Origin: Streptomyces soli
GTDB lineage: Bacteria; Actinomycetota; Actinomycetes; Streptomycetales; Streptomycetaceae
Length of the DNA stretch: 60,133 nucleotides
Assembly (NCBI RefSeq): GCF_003999195.1
Contig: NZ_RJVR01000336.1
Span: forward strand, 1 to 60,133
Direction: 5' to 3'
Position 1 is the first letter of the stretch, and every line of letters begins with the position of its first letter. Positions 41,026 through 48,565 of the stretch are shown here, piece after piece. Below the pieces are notes generated by a model. It was not told the origin of the DNA. It did no database searches and saw nothing but the letters and a program-made list of their open reading frames with translations. Made by a program: the position numbers and the translations under genes.

Positions 41026-41547
41026 TCAGTGGGGGAGAGCGGCCATCGCCCGCTCGGCGATCTGGTCCCGGCCGCCCGCGATGGAGACGACGGCCCCGGC
41101 CTCGTCCGGGTCGAGCGGCTCCAGGGCGTCGAACTGGGAGCGCAGCAGCCCGGGGGGCATGAAGTGCTCCATGCGCGCCGCGAGCCGCGCGGCGATCAGC
41201 TCCCGGGGACCGTCGAGGTGAAGAAAGAAGAGGTCCGGCGCGTCGGCCCGCAGCCGGTCGCGGTAGCGGCGCCTGAGCGCGGAGCAGCTGACCACGCCGC
41301 CCTTGCCCCCGCGGGCCGTGATCCATTCCGCGATGGCGTCCAGCCAGGGCGCCCGGTCGGCGTCGTCCAGCGGGTGGCCGGCCGCCATCTTGGCGATGTT
41401 GGCGGCTGGGTGGAAATCGTCCGCCTCGGCGTAGGGAACGCCGAGCCGCTGTGCGATCAGCCCGCCCACCGTCGACTTGCCCGACCCGGACACCCCCATG
41501 ACGACCACCACGGGGCGCTGCTCCTCGGCTTTGTCCGCCGCAGTCAT
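41026..41547 (-). CDS. gntK: Gluconokinase
   Basis: A 173-residue kinase phosphorylating D-gluconate to 6-phosphogluconate. P-loop VVVVMGVSGSGKSTVGGLIA, substrate motif YAEADDFHPAANIAKMAAGHPLDDADRAPWL (in parts DDFHPAANIAKM and PLDDADRAPWL), and SCSALRRRYRDRLR and LARMEHFMPPGLLRSQFDALE (as RMEHFMPPGLLRSQFDALE) are diagnostic. Full length. ATG 41547; first gene of the gntK-gntT operon, divergent from gntR with 115 bases between. It feeds gluconate into the pentose phosphate pathway. Confidence 0.96.
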   Translation of the reverse strand: MTAADKAEEQRPVVVVMGVSGSGKSTVGGLIAQRLGVPYAEADDFHPAANIAKMAAGHPLDDADRAPWLDAIAEWITARGGKGGVVSCSALRRRYRDRLRADAPDLFFLHLDGPRELIAARLAARMEHFMPPGLLRSQFDALEPLDPDEAGAVVSIAGGRDQIAERAMAALPH

Positions 41548-41662
41548 GCGCTGGTTACCTCCTCGTCCGCGCGATGCGCTCAGGAAACGCCATAGGTACT
41601 ACTTATTCAAGAGTCCGAAACCAAATCGTCATATGAAGTGGTCCCTGCTTAGGCTGTCCGTC
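41548..41662. promoter_or_regulatory. Divergent gntK/gntR promoter region
   Basis: 115 bases, AT-rich at 41590-41640 with CATAGGTACTACTTATTC and CAAATCGTCATATGAAG. No clean long palindrome is visible, although CATATG and GTAC cores are present. The word ACTACTTATTC (41598-41608) recurs at 49675-49685 before the NADH dehydrogenase gene. Likely site of GntR control. Confidence 0.5.
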
Positions 41663-42376
41663 ATGGCGATGGCACAGCAGGAAGAAGGCGGCGGCCTGCA
41701 CGCGCAGGTACTGGCGGAGCTCGGCCCTGCCATCGCATCCGGCGCGTACCCACCGGGCACGGTCCTGCGCATCGACGAGCTGGAGCAGCGTTACGGCGTC
41801 TCGCGCACCGTCGTCCGCGAGGCCGTCCGCGTCCTGGAGGCCATGCACCTGGTCGCCTCGCGCCGCCGGGTCGGCATCACGGTGCGGCCGCCCGAGGAAT
41901 GGAACGTGTTCGACCCAGCCGTCATACGCTGGCGTCTGGCCGGTGCCGACCGCCCCCGCCAGCTACGGTCCCTGACCATGCTCCGAACGGCAGTCGAACC
42001 CGTCGCCGCAGGTCTTGCCGCCGTCGCCGCGACCCCCGACCAGTGTCGCGAACTCACCGTCCTGGCCGCCGACATGGCGGCCGCCGGCCGCGCCTCGGAC
42101 CTGGCGGCCTACCTGGTGCACGACGTGGCCTTCCACCGCGTCATGCTGCGGGCCTCGGGCAACGAGATGTTCGCCCGCCTCGGGGACGTCGTCGCCGAAG
42201 TCCTCACCGGGCGCACCGAACACCACGTGATGTTCTCCACCCCCGATCCGGAGGCGGTCACACTGCACGTCCGGGTCGCCGAAGCCGTCCGCGCCCGCGA
42301 CGCGGTGGCGGCGGAACGGCTCATGCGGGAGATCTGCGTCGGGGCGCTCGCGGAGCTGGACATCCTGGCCCCGTAG
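41663..42376 (+). CDS. gntR: GntR-family (FadR/FCD) regulator of gluconate genes
   Basis: A 237-residue GntR regulator. Winged-helix N-terminus: VLAELGPAIASGAYPPGTVL, IDELEQRYGVSRTVVREAVRVLEAMHL (parts), ASRRRVGITVRPPEEWNVFD. FCD ligand domain with LRTAVEPVAAGLAAVAAT, DVAFHRVMLRASGNEMFARL and EHHVMFS, including the D-x3-H metal-site His pattern. Starts at ATG 41663 (or 41669). It is divergent from gntK-gntT and most likely represses them until gluconate or 6-phosphogluconate binds. Confidence 0.93.
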   Translation: MAMAQQEEGGGLHAQVLAELGPAIASGAYPPGTVLRIDELEQRYGVSRTVVREAVRVLEAMHLVASRRRVGITVRPPEEWNVFDPAVIRWRLAGADRPRQLRSLTMLRTAVEPVAAGLAAVAATPDQCRELTVLAADMAAAGRASDLAAYLVHDVAFHRVMLRASGNEMFARLGDVVAEVLTGRTEHHVMFSTPDPEAVTLHVRVAEAVRARDAVAAERLMREICVGALAELDILAP

Positions 42377-42399
42377 GCAGCGGGCCGTAGCAGCGGGGT

Positions 42400-42906
42400 T
42401 CAGGGCGCCGCGTGCCGCAGGATCTCGTCCACCGTCTCGGCGGGGGTCTGGTCCGTGGTGTCCAGCCACAGCCCGAACCGGGGCGTCTCCTCGTGCAGCG
42501 CCCGGTCCAGGTCGGCCGGCGTCCAAGCGCCGTAGGCGGTCTTCCGCCGGGCTGCGTCGCGGTGGGCGACGGCGCGCGGGCTGGGGGCCAGGACAATCAC
42601 ATGCAGCGGCCGCGTACGGATCAGCGAGATGGTCCGGGCCAGCTCGTCACCGAGCATCACGTCCTGAAGCACCGGCACGAATCCCGCCGCCGCGTACGCG
42701 TCCGCCGTCGCCGCCGCGATCTCGTGCCGCAGCCGCAGCTGACGCAGCGCCTCCCCGTCCAGCGCGGGGGTCATCTCCGCGCGCCCGCCGACCACCATCT
42801 GCCGGAACGCATCGCCGTTCACATGCGCGGAGCGCGGCAGCCGCCCGGCCAACTCCCGGGCCACCGTGGACTTTCCGGATGCCGGGATACCGGTGATCAG
42901 ATACAT
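42400..42906 (-). CDS. P-loop kinase-like ATPase (AAA/Zeta-toxin-like fold)
   Basis: A 168-residue P-loop protein. Walker A MYLITGIPASGKSTVARELAG, then AHVNGDAFRQMVVGG (an acidic substrate-loop like those of chloramphenicol phosphotransferase and zeta-type kinases), VPVLQDVMLGDEL (Walker B-like) and a basic lid RDAARRKTAYGAW. The C-terminus LWLDTTDQTPAETVDEIL is the usual nucleoside-kinase-like ending. Substrate unknown; it could phosphorylate a small molecule. ATG 42906 has GGAAGG upstream. It diverges from the PRTase-like gene at 42985 with a 78-base gap. Confidence 0.8.
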   Translation of the reverse strand: MYLITGIPASGKSTVARELAGRLPRSAHVNGDAFRQMVVGGRAEMTPALDGEALRQLRLRHEIAAATADAYAAAGFVPVLQDVMLGDELARTISLIRTRPLHVIVLAPSPRAVAHRDAARRKTAYGAWTPADLDRALHEETPRFGLWLDTTDQTPAETVDEILRHAAP

Positions 42907-42984
42907 GGGTACGTGGGCCTTCCTGCCAGCGCGTAGCGTACCGGCGGGAAATCCGGGTGACCTGCGGGGGACCGGCGCGGTGAA

Positions 42985-43935
42985 ATGGTGGCTGTGCCGA
43001 CGCCACCGCCCCAGCCCTTCCGCTGGACGCTCTCGTCCGCCGGGGGAGCCCCGCCGGACCGCCTCGGCGCGCTCACGGACGGCGCGGAGCCGCCCCGGCT
43101 CTGGTATCTGCCCGCCCTCACCGTGTGCGCCGGCAAGGTGCTGGCCCGCGCCGGCGGGGCCGATCTGTGCTTCGTGGGGCGCTCGTTGGACAGCATGCAC
43201 GACCTGCTCACCGGCGCCTTCGAGTCCGCCCCGGCCCCGGCCGGCCCCCGGCTGCTGCGGCTCCCGCTGTCGCTCCGGCTCACGCGCAGCGGCTGGACCC
43301 CGGCAGCCGTACGCCGCTTCCGCGAGCATCTGGCAGCGGTGGGGCTGGAGCCCTACGCGCTGGCGCGACGGGAACGGCCCATCGCCCTCGTGGACGTCGT
43401 CCACCGGGGCAGCACTTACGACATCCTGCACGCCGCGCTCGCCGACTGGATCGAGGAGAGCCGCGAGCCCTGGCCGGTGATCCGCCGCAAGCTGCGCTAC
43501 GTCGGCGTGACCATCCGGGGGAAAACCAGCCCCAACACCTGGCGCTGGCAGCAGCACACCGAGGGCGGCTGGGCCCGGACCCTGCCAACCGGTCACGTCG
43601 TCAACGTGTCGCTGGAGTACGGGGAATGGGGCTACTTCGGCAATAGCCAGGCCAAGGTCCAGCCCAGCTTTCCGCCGCCGCACTGGTTCGACGAGGACGC
43701 CGCCGAGCCCTGGCGTCACGACGGACTGCCCTCAGCGCTGGCCGAGTCCCTCGCCCTCGTCGAGGCCGGCCGCAGCCGCGCCGTGCGCGAGCAGCTCATT
43801 CGTACGATCGGCAGCGAGCCCGGATTCGCGGACCGGGCCGTGCGCGCGCTCGTGCCGCCGCTGCGCGGTCAGGCGCGGTCGCGGTCGGTGTCGCGGTCTT
43901 CCATCACCGGCCGCAGTCGCTCCAGCAGACCGTAG
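42985..43935 (+). CDS. Hypothetical protein, phosphoribosyltransferase-like motif
   Basis: A 316-residue protein I cannot place firmly. GGADLCFVGRSLDSMHDLLT and IALVDVVHRGSTYDILHAAL look like the two nucleotide-loop regions of a type I phosphoribosyltransferase (second segment like VLVDDVVTTGATL). Then comes a conserved-looking RKLRYVGVTIRGKTSPNTWRWQQ region and VNVSLEYGEWGYFGNSQAKVQ. A transferase or regulatory nucleotide-binding role is inference. The start is ATG 42985, with a GTG at 42994 as alternative. The last ~22 residues are low-complexity Arg/Ser and overlap the convergent MarR gene by 67 bases, so the true tail may be a recent extension. Confidence 0.55.
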   Translation: MVAVPTPPPQPFRWTLSSAGGAPPDRLGALTDGAEPPRLWYLPALTVCAGKVLARAGGADLCFVGRSLDSMHDLLTGAFESAPAPAGPRLLRLPLSLRLTRSGWTPAAVRRFREHLAAVGLEPYALARRERPIALVDVVHRGSTYDILHAALADWIEESREPWPVIRRKLRYVGVTIRGKTSPNTWRWQQHTEGGWARTLPTGHVVNVSLEYGEWGYFGNSQAKVQPSFPPPHWFDEDAAEPWRHDGLPSALAESLALVEAGRSRAVREQLIRTIGSEPGFADRAVRALVPPLRGQARSRSVSRSSITGRSRSSRP

Positions 43936-44366
43936 AGCGTCGCACGCTCCTCCTCCTCCAGGGTGTCGAGCGCGCCGTGCGTGGCCTGCATCTCCTCGCG
44001 TACGCGGCGGATGGTCTCGCGGCCGAGGTCGGTCGCCACGACGTTCTTGACGCGGCGGTCGGCGGGGCTGACCTCGCGGCGTACGAAGCCGTGGGACTCC
44101 AGCCGGTCGACGATGCCGGTGATGTTGGAAGCGTCACACACCAGGGCCTCGGCGAGGCCGCGCATGGGCACGGGGCCGTGCAGCTGGGCGAGGACCTTGG
44201 CCTGCATGGAGGTCAGGCCGTGGCGGGCGGCAGCCGAGGCGAAGTCCTGCCACTGGGCGGTGCCGATGGCGGCCAGCAGTTCGAGCAGCTGGATCTTCGT
44301 GGGGGCAGATACCGAAGGGGCGGATACCGCAGGAGCAGGTGCAGCGGCGGGGGCGGAGGCACTCAT
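43869..44366 (-). CDS. MarR-family regulator
   Basis: A 165-residue MarR protein. An Ala/Pro-rich lead (SASAPAAAPAPAVSAPS) precedes LLELLAAIGTAQWQDFASAA. The winged helix is AARHGLTSMQAKVLAQLHG, MRGLAEALVCDASNITGIVD, RLESHGFVRREVSPADRRVK. The dimer helix is at the C-terminus. It has one Cys (VCDASN) in the recognition helix, a position often redox-sensitive in this family. Start taken as ATG 44366; an earlier ATG at 44405 would add 13 residues and has an AAGG upstream. It is divergent from a quinone reductase, its likely target. Confidence 0.88.
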   Translation of the reverse strand: MSASAPAAAPAPAVSAPSVSAPTKIQLLELLAAIGTAQWQDFASAAARHGLTSMQAKVLAQLHGPVPMRGLAEALVCDASNITGIVDRLESHGFVRREVSPADRRVKNVVATDLGRETIRRVREEMQATHGALDTLEEEERATLYGLLERLRPVMEDRDTDRDRA

Positions 44367-44575
44367 GGTTCGAGTGTACTCAGGATGCTTGAGGATCTGA
44401 ATCATTAACTTGACGACCTTAACTATCGACCTCTACCGTCGATCGAGTTGCTCAGCCTTGTGGCCCTGGTCGCCTGCTCGGCCTGCGCACCCCGGCCCCG
44501 GCAGCGGTGGCGGAAGCCCCGGCGGCGGTCGAGGCTGAGAACAAGTCCCTCACCGTCACCGTCTGAGGATCGACC
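44367..44575. promoter_or_regulatory. marR/quinone reductase intergenic region
   Basis: About 209 bases. The 44370-44440 part is AT-rich with CTCAGGATGCTTGAGGATC and TTAACTTGACGACCTTAAC, i.e. possible overlapping half-sites for the MarR protein. TTGACG-like and TATCGA boxes are possible promoter elements. A short open frame ends at TGA near 44566 (GCGGTCGAGGCTGAGAACAA region) and could be a relic; I do not call it a gene. Confidence 0.4.
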
Positions 44576-45502
44576 ATGAAGGCTGTCAGCTATCGCGCCT
44601 ACGGCGGACCCGAGGTCCTGGAGTACGGAGACCTCCCCGAGCCCAAGGTCGGCCCCGACGCGGTCCTGGTCAGGGTCAGGGCCGCCGCCGTCAACCCCGT
44701 CGACTGGAAGGCCCAGGCCGGCCTGCTCGACGGCATGATGGACCCGGTCTTCCCCGTCGTCCCCGGCTGGGACGTCTCCGGCGTCGTCGTACGGCCCGGT
44801 GTGGACGCCATCGAGTACGAGGAGGGCGACGAGGTCATCGGCTACGTACGCGAGGACTTCCTCTCCCGGGGCACCTTCGCCCAATACGTCGCCGCCCCCG
44901 TACGCACCCTGGCCCGCAAGCCGGGGAACCTCAGCTTCGAGCAGGCGGCCGGCCTTCCGCTGGCCGGGCTCACCGGCTACCAGGCACTGGTCAAGGCGAT
45001 GCGGCTCGGCAAGGGCGAGACCCTGCTCGTGCACGCAGCCGCCGGCGGGGTCGGCTCCATGGCCGTCCAGATCGCCGCGCACCTCGGCGCCCGCGTCATC
45101 GGCACCGCGAGCGAGCGCAACCACGACTACCTGCGTTCGCTCGGCGCCGAGCCGGTCGCGTACGGGGAAGGGCTGGCGCAGCGCGTCGCCGCCCTGGCCC
45201 CGGATGGCGTGGACGCCGTCCTCGACCTCGTCGGCGGCGAGGCGCTCACGGTCTCGCCCGAGTTGCTCGCCGTCGGCGGCCGGCTCGTCTCGATCGCCGA
45301 CCCGGCCGTCCTCGGCCTCGGCGGCCGCTACTTCTGGGTCCGCCCCGACCCGGCCGACCTCGCGGCGGTGAGCGAGCTGGCCGAGCGCGGCGTCATCGGC
45401 GTCGAGGTCGCGGCGACCTTCCCGCTGGAGCGGGCGGCCGACGCGCAGCGGCTCAATGCGGAGGGGCACACCCGGGGGAAGGTCGTCGTCACCGTCGGCT
45501 GA
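44576..45502 (+). CDS. Zinc-free quinone oxidoreductase/alcohol dehydrogenase-like
   Basis: A 308-residue medium-chain reductase, QOR type. MKAVSYRAYGGPEVLEYGDL, VRAAAVNPVDWKAQAGLL, PGWDVSGVVVRPG, LAGLTGYQALVKAM and ETLLVHAAAGGVGSMAVQIA (NADPH fold) are all typical. No zinc cysteines. It probably reduces quinones or reactive carbonyls with NADPH. ATG 44576 with a GAGGATCG upstream. It is divergent from MarR, suggesting an electrophile-responsive unit. A 39-bp palindrome begins 20 bases after its stop. Confidence 0.92.
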   Translation: MKAVSYRAYGGPEVLEYGDLPEPKVGPDAVLVRVRAAAVNPVDWKAQAGLLDGMMDPVFPVVPGWDVSGVVVRPGVDAIEYEEGDEVIGYVREDFLSRGTFAQYVAAPVRTLARKPGNLSFEQAAGLPLAGLTGYQALVKAMRLGKGETLLVHAAAGGVGSMAVQIAAHLGARVIGTASERNHDYLRSLGAEPVAYGEGLAQRVAALAPDGVDAVLDLVGGEALTVSPELLAVGGRLVSIADPAVLGLGGRYFWVRPDPADLAAVSELAERGVIGVEVAATFPLERAADAQRLNAEGHTRGKVVVTVG

Positions 45503-45521
45503 TCGGACCCGCCGTGTGCAA

Positions 45522-45560
45522 GGGGATCGTTGTTGCGTACGATACGCAATAACGATCCCC
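45522..45560. promoter_or_regulatory. 39-bp palindrome before Ni/Co permease
   Basis: Left arm GGGGATCGTTGTTGCGTA (45522-45539), centre CGA, right arm TACGCAATAACGATCCCC (45543-45560): 17 of 18 positions pair. It ends 18 bases before the GTG of the permease. The TTGCGTA/TACGCAA core is a plausible metal-regulator site, and the full hairpin could also end the upstream reductase transcript. Confidence 0.8.
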
Positions 45561-45578
45561 GAGCACCGCGAGGACCCC

Positions 45579-46688
45579 GTGGCCCTGACAGCAAACCTCT
45601 CCCGCATGGCCCTCACCCGCCGCGAGTGGGCCGGGCTCGGCGGCATGGCCGGCTTCGTCCTGCTGTTGCACCTCGTCGGCTTCGGCATCCTCGCCCTGGT
45701 CGTCGTGCCGGGGCACTACCAGCTCGCCGGCGGCGCCTTCGGCTTCGGCACCGGGCTCACCGCCTACACGCTTGGCCTGCGGCACGCCTTCGACGCCGAC
45801 CACATCGCCGCCATCGACAACACCACCCGCAAGTTCATGGAGGACGGCAAGCGGCCGCTGTCCGTGGGCTTCTGGTTCTCGCTCGGCCACTCCTCGGTCG
45901 TCTTCGGGCTCACCTTCCTGCTCGCCCTCGGCGTCAAGGCCGTCGGCACCGGCCTCTCCGACGACAACTCACGCCTCCACCAGGTCGGCGGCCTCATCGG
46001 CACCTTCGTCTCCGGCGCCTTCCTGCTGCTGATCGCGGCCATCAACCTGGTCATCCTCATCGGCCTCGGCAAGGTCTTCCGCGACATGCGCCGCGGCAAC
46101 TACGACGAGGCCCAGCTGGAGCAGCACCTCAACAACCGCGGCCTCATGAACCGCATCCTGGGCCGCGCCACCCGCGCCATCCGCCGCCCCTGGCAGATGT
46201 ACCCCCTCGGCATCCTCTTCGGCCTCGGCTTCGACACCGTCACCGAGATCAGCCTCTTGGTCCTCGCCGCCGGCTCAGTGGCCTCCGGCCTCCCCTGGTA
46301 CGCGATCCTCTGCCTGCCTGTCCTCTTCGCCGCCGGCATGTCCCTGCTCGACACCATCGACGGCTCCTTCATGAACTTCGCCTACGGCTGGGCCTTCTCC
46401 AAGCCCGTCCGCAAGGTCTACTACAACCTCACCATCACCGGGCTCTCCATCGCCGTCGCCCTCATCATCGGCGGCATCGAACTCCTCTCCATCCTCGCCG
46501 ACAAGCTCTCCCTCACCGGCCCCTTCTGGGACGGCGTCTCCTCCGTCGACCTCAACACCGTCGGCTTCTGGATCGTCGGCCTCTTCGCCGCCACCTGGGC
46601 CGTCGCCCTCGCCGTCTGGAAGTACGGCCGCATCGAGGAAAAGTGGGACGCCGGCCTCCGTGCCCCCGCCGAAGAGCCCGCTGCGTAG
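45579..46688 (+). CDS. HoxN/NixA-family nickel/cobalt permease
   Basis: A 369-residue membrane permease with about eight helices. The family's signature metal-selecting helix is RHAFDADHIAAIDNTTRK (HAxDADH), with GFWFSLGHSSVVF, LGFDTVTEISLLVLAAG and SLLDTIDGSFMNFAYGWAF, the four diagnostic motifs of the NiCoT family. It imports Ni2+ and/or Co2+ for enzymes such as Ni-superoxide dismutase, urease or B12. It starts at GTG 45579 with a GAGGACC upstream; a Met 10 codons in is an alternative. A large palindrome lies directly upstream, so metal-dependent repression (for example Nur or an ArsR-type protein) is likely but unproven. Confidence 0.95.
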   Translation: MALTANLSRMALTRREWAGLGGMAGFVLLLHLVGFGILALVVVPGHYQLAGGAFGFGTGLTAYTLGLRHAFDADHIAAIDNTTRKFMEDGKRPLSVGFWFSLGHSSVVFGLTFLLALGVKAVGTGLSDDNSRLHQVGGLIGTFVSGAFLLLIAAINLVILIGLGKVFRDMRRGNYDEAQLEQHLNNRGLMNRILGRATRAIRRPWQMYPLGILFGLGFDTVTEISLLVLAAGSVASGLPWYAILCLPVLFAAGMSLLDTIDGSFMNFAYGWAFSKPVRKVYYNLTITGLSIAVALIIGGIELLSILADKLSLTGPFWDGVSSVDLNTVGFWIVGLFAATWAVALAVWKYGRIEEKWDAGLRAPAEEPAA

Positions 46689-46716
46689 GGCTCCGCCCGT
46701 ACCCCTCCGGCAAATA

Positions 46717-46730
46717 TTGAACGCGTTCAA
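46717..46730. promoter_or_regulatory. Palindrome TTGAACGCGTTCAA before epimerase
   Basis: A perfect 14-bp palindrome centred at 46723/46724, 41 bases before the ATG at 46771. Such TTGAAC/GTTCAA sites are typical of TetR operators of the AcrR type. No TetR gene is adjacent, so the regulator would act in trans. Confidence 0.65.
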
Positions 46731-46770
46731 CTTTCTGCGCTAGGCTCGGCCCACACGGAGGGGGAGCCCC

Positions 46771-47730
46771 ATGAAGATTGTGATACCCGGGGGAACCGGG
46801 CAGGTGGGCAGGATCCTGAACCGCGCGCTGACCGCCACAGGGCACGAGGTTACGGTCCTGACCAGACGACCGGTGCGTGACGGAGAAGTCCACTGGGACG
46901 GCGAGACCCCAGGGCCCTGGGCCGAGGCGATCGACGGCAGCGACGTGGTGGTCAATCTGGCCGGACGCAGCGTCAGCTGCCGCTACACGGCAGCAAATCT
47001 GCGGGCGATGATGGACTCGCGCGTGAACTCGGCCAAGGTCGTGGGCGAGGTGATCGCGGCCGCCGCTCGGCCGCCCCGCGTCTGGCTGCAGATGAGCACC
47101 GCCACCGTCTACGCCCACCGTTTCGACGCACCCAACGACGAGGCGACCGGCGTGCTCGGCGGCACCGAAGCCGGTGTCCCGGACTACTGGGCATACAGCG
47201 TCGAGATCGCCAAGGCCTGGGAGCGGTCGCAGGAGCAGGCCGAAACCCCCTGCACCCGCAAGGTCGCCCTGCGCTCCGCCATGGTGATGAGCCCCGACCG
47301 TGGCGGTGTCTTCGACGTCCTGCTGGGGCTGGCGCGGCTCGGCCTCGGCGGACCGGTCGCGGGCGGCAAGCAGTACGTGTCCTGGATCCACGAGCACGAT
47401 TTCGTCCGCGCGGTCGTGTTCCTGGCCGGCCGGGACGACCTCTCCGGGCCGGTGAACCTTGCCGCTCCCGCCCCTCTGCCGCACCGCACTTTCGTTCGGG
47501 CCCTCCGCGCCGCATGGGGCGTCCCGGTCGGCCTCCCCGCCACAAAGTGGATGGCCGAACTCGGCGCTTTCGCGCTCCGCTCGGACACCGAACTCCTGCT
47601 GAAAAGCCGCCGCGTCGTCCCCGGACGCCTCCTCGAAGCGGGCTTCGTCTTCGACCACCCCCAGTGGCCCGAGGCCGTCGACGACCTCGTGCGACGCGTG
47701 CGCGGCGAAGCAGGCTCACGCCAGCACTGA
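46771..47730 (+). CDS. TIGR01777-family NAD-dependent epimerase
   Basis: A 319-residue extended-SDR protein. N-terminal fold MKIVIPGGTGQVGRILNRAL (GxxGxxG), VVVNLAGRSVSCRYTAANLR (the family's NLAGxxxxxRRW-like motif), MSTATVYAHR (Ser), then DYWAYSVEIAKAWERSQE with the Tyr-x3-Lys-like site altered. The C-terminal DUF1731 part is LPHRTFVRALRAAWGVPVGL and LLLKSRRVVPGRLLEAGFVF (split). Function of TIGR01777 proteins is unknown; some act in cell-division inhibition (SulA-like naming is historical). ATG 46771 is preceded by GGAGGGGGAG. It is the last plus-strand gene before the DUF202 pair. Confidence 0.9.
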   Translation: MKIVIPGGTGQVGRILNRALTATGHEVTVLTRRPVRDGEVHWDGETPGPWAEAIDGSDVVVNLAGRSVSCRYTAANLRAMMDSRVNSAKVVGEVIAAAARPPRVWLQMSTATVYAHRFDAPNDEATGVLGGTEAGVPDYWAYSVEIAKAWERSQEQAETPCTRKVALRSAMVMSPDRGGVFDVLLGLARLGLGGPVAGGKQYVSWIHEHDFVRAVVFLAGRDDLSGPVNLAAPAPLPHRTFVRALRAAWGVPVGLPATKWMAELGAFALRSDTELLLKSRRVVPGRLLEAGFVFDHPQWPEAVDDLVRRVRGEAGSRQH

Positions 47731-48033
47731 TGCGCCGAAGGCCGCGAGCGTGATGACGCACACCGCAGCCGCCACAGCCGTACGGACCGCCAGTGGTGCG
47801 GGCCGGCCGGAACCGAGCCCGATGATCCTTGCCTGGGCGATGGCGAGGAAGGCCAGCAGGGCGACGGCGCAGAGTGCCACCGCCACCAGCCCGAACGGCG
47901 AGAGCCCCTGGTGCACGGCCTGCCGCCCCGCCAGGACCGCCGCGACCGCGAAGGCGAGGGTCGTACGACGCCAGGCGAGCCGGGTGCGCTCCGGCTGGAG
48001 CCCCGGATCGCGGTCGGGAACGGGCCCGGACAT
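47716..48033 (-). CDS. DUF202 membrane protein (short)
   Basis: A 105-residue DUF202 (YidH-type) protein: DPGLQPERTRLAWRRTTLAF is the diagnostic N-terminal motif, followed by three membrane helices (AFAVAAVLAGRQAVHQG, GLVAVALCAVALLAFLAIA, AVRTAVAAAVCVITLAAFGA). Function unknown. ATG 48033 overlaps the stop of the other DUF202 gene (ATGA), so they are coupled and may form a hetero-oligomer. Its 3' end overlaps the end of the convergent epimerase by 15 bases. Confidence 0.9.
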   Translation of the reverse strand: MSGPVPDRDPGLQPERTRLAWRRTTLAFAVAAVLAGRQAVHQGLSPFGLVAVALCAVALLAFLAIAQARIIGLGSGRPAPLAVRTAVAAAVCVITLAAFGASVLA

Positions 48034-48446
48034 CAGCCGGCCCACCCGACAGCCGCGACCACGACCATCAGCAGGGCCACGGCCGCGACGAGCAGCGCCA
48101 GAAGGGTGGGGAAGCGCGAGACGGGCAGGTCTTCGCCCCGCCGCATGGCGCGTTCGCAGCGCACCCAGTGGTTGACGGCCCGGACGGCGCACATCGCGCC
48201 GCCCACCAGGAGGAGTACGGCGAGGGTGACGCGTACGGGCCGGTGGAGGCGGAGCAGGAACTGGTCCACGGCGAAGCCGCCGCCGATCAGGGCGAGGGCG
48301 GTGCGGAGCCAGGCGAGGAAGGTCCGCTCGTTGGCGAGGGAGAAGCGGTAGTCGGGGGTCGTGCCCTCCGTACGGATGTCCTGCGGCGAGAGCCACAGCC
48401 GCGCCCGTACCGGGAGGCCCCGTACGAAGTCGATCACATCGGCCAC
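48033..48446 (-). CDS. DUF202/YidH-family membrane protein
   Basis: A 137-residue DUF202 protein with the hallmark DYRFSLANERTFLAWLRTAL, then helices LALIGGGFAVDQFLL, VTLAVLLLVGGAMCAVRAV and LLALLVAAVALLMVVVAAVG. The start is uncertain. GTG 48446 is directly next to the inverted-repeat element C, which leaves no room for a normal ribosome binding site. A GTG at 48437 is another possibility. Translation may be leaderless or the element may supply the promoter. The element's insertion could have replaced the original upstream region. Coupled to the downstream DUF202 gene. Confidence 0.85.
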   Translation of the reverse strand: MADVIDFVRGLPVRARLWLSPQDIRTEGTTPDYRFSLANERTFLAWLRTALALIGGGFAVDQFLLRLHRPVRVTLAVLLLVGGAMCAVRAVNHWVRCERAMRRGEDLPVSRFPTLLALLVAAVALLMVVVAAVGWAG

Positions 48447-48451
48447 ACTAG

Positions 48452-48565
48452 GCCCTGTCCGGACGATCAGGGCCGGATAGCCTCCCCCAGTCTTCGGCCG
48501 GGAGGTGCCCCCCGCGTCTGGCTGGGGGAGCGTCGCGGGCCCGGCCATGATCGCCTGGGCAGGGC
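48452..48565. repeat. MITE-like element C between DUF202 and NUDIX genes
   Basis: Arms GCCCTGTCCGGACGATCAGG (48452-48471, continuing GCCGG) and CCATGATCGCCTGGGCAGGGC (in part; 48541-48565) are inverted with 21 of 25 matches. The inside has CCTCCCCCAGTCTTCGGCCG and GTCTGGCTGGGGGAG hairpins. Flanks are CTAG (48448-48451) and CTAAG (48566-48570). Read on the minus strand the right flank provides the TAG stop of the NUDIX gene, and the left end lies 5 bases from the DUF202 start. Confidence 0.75.
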
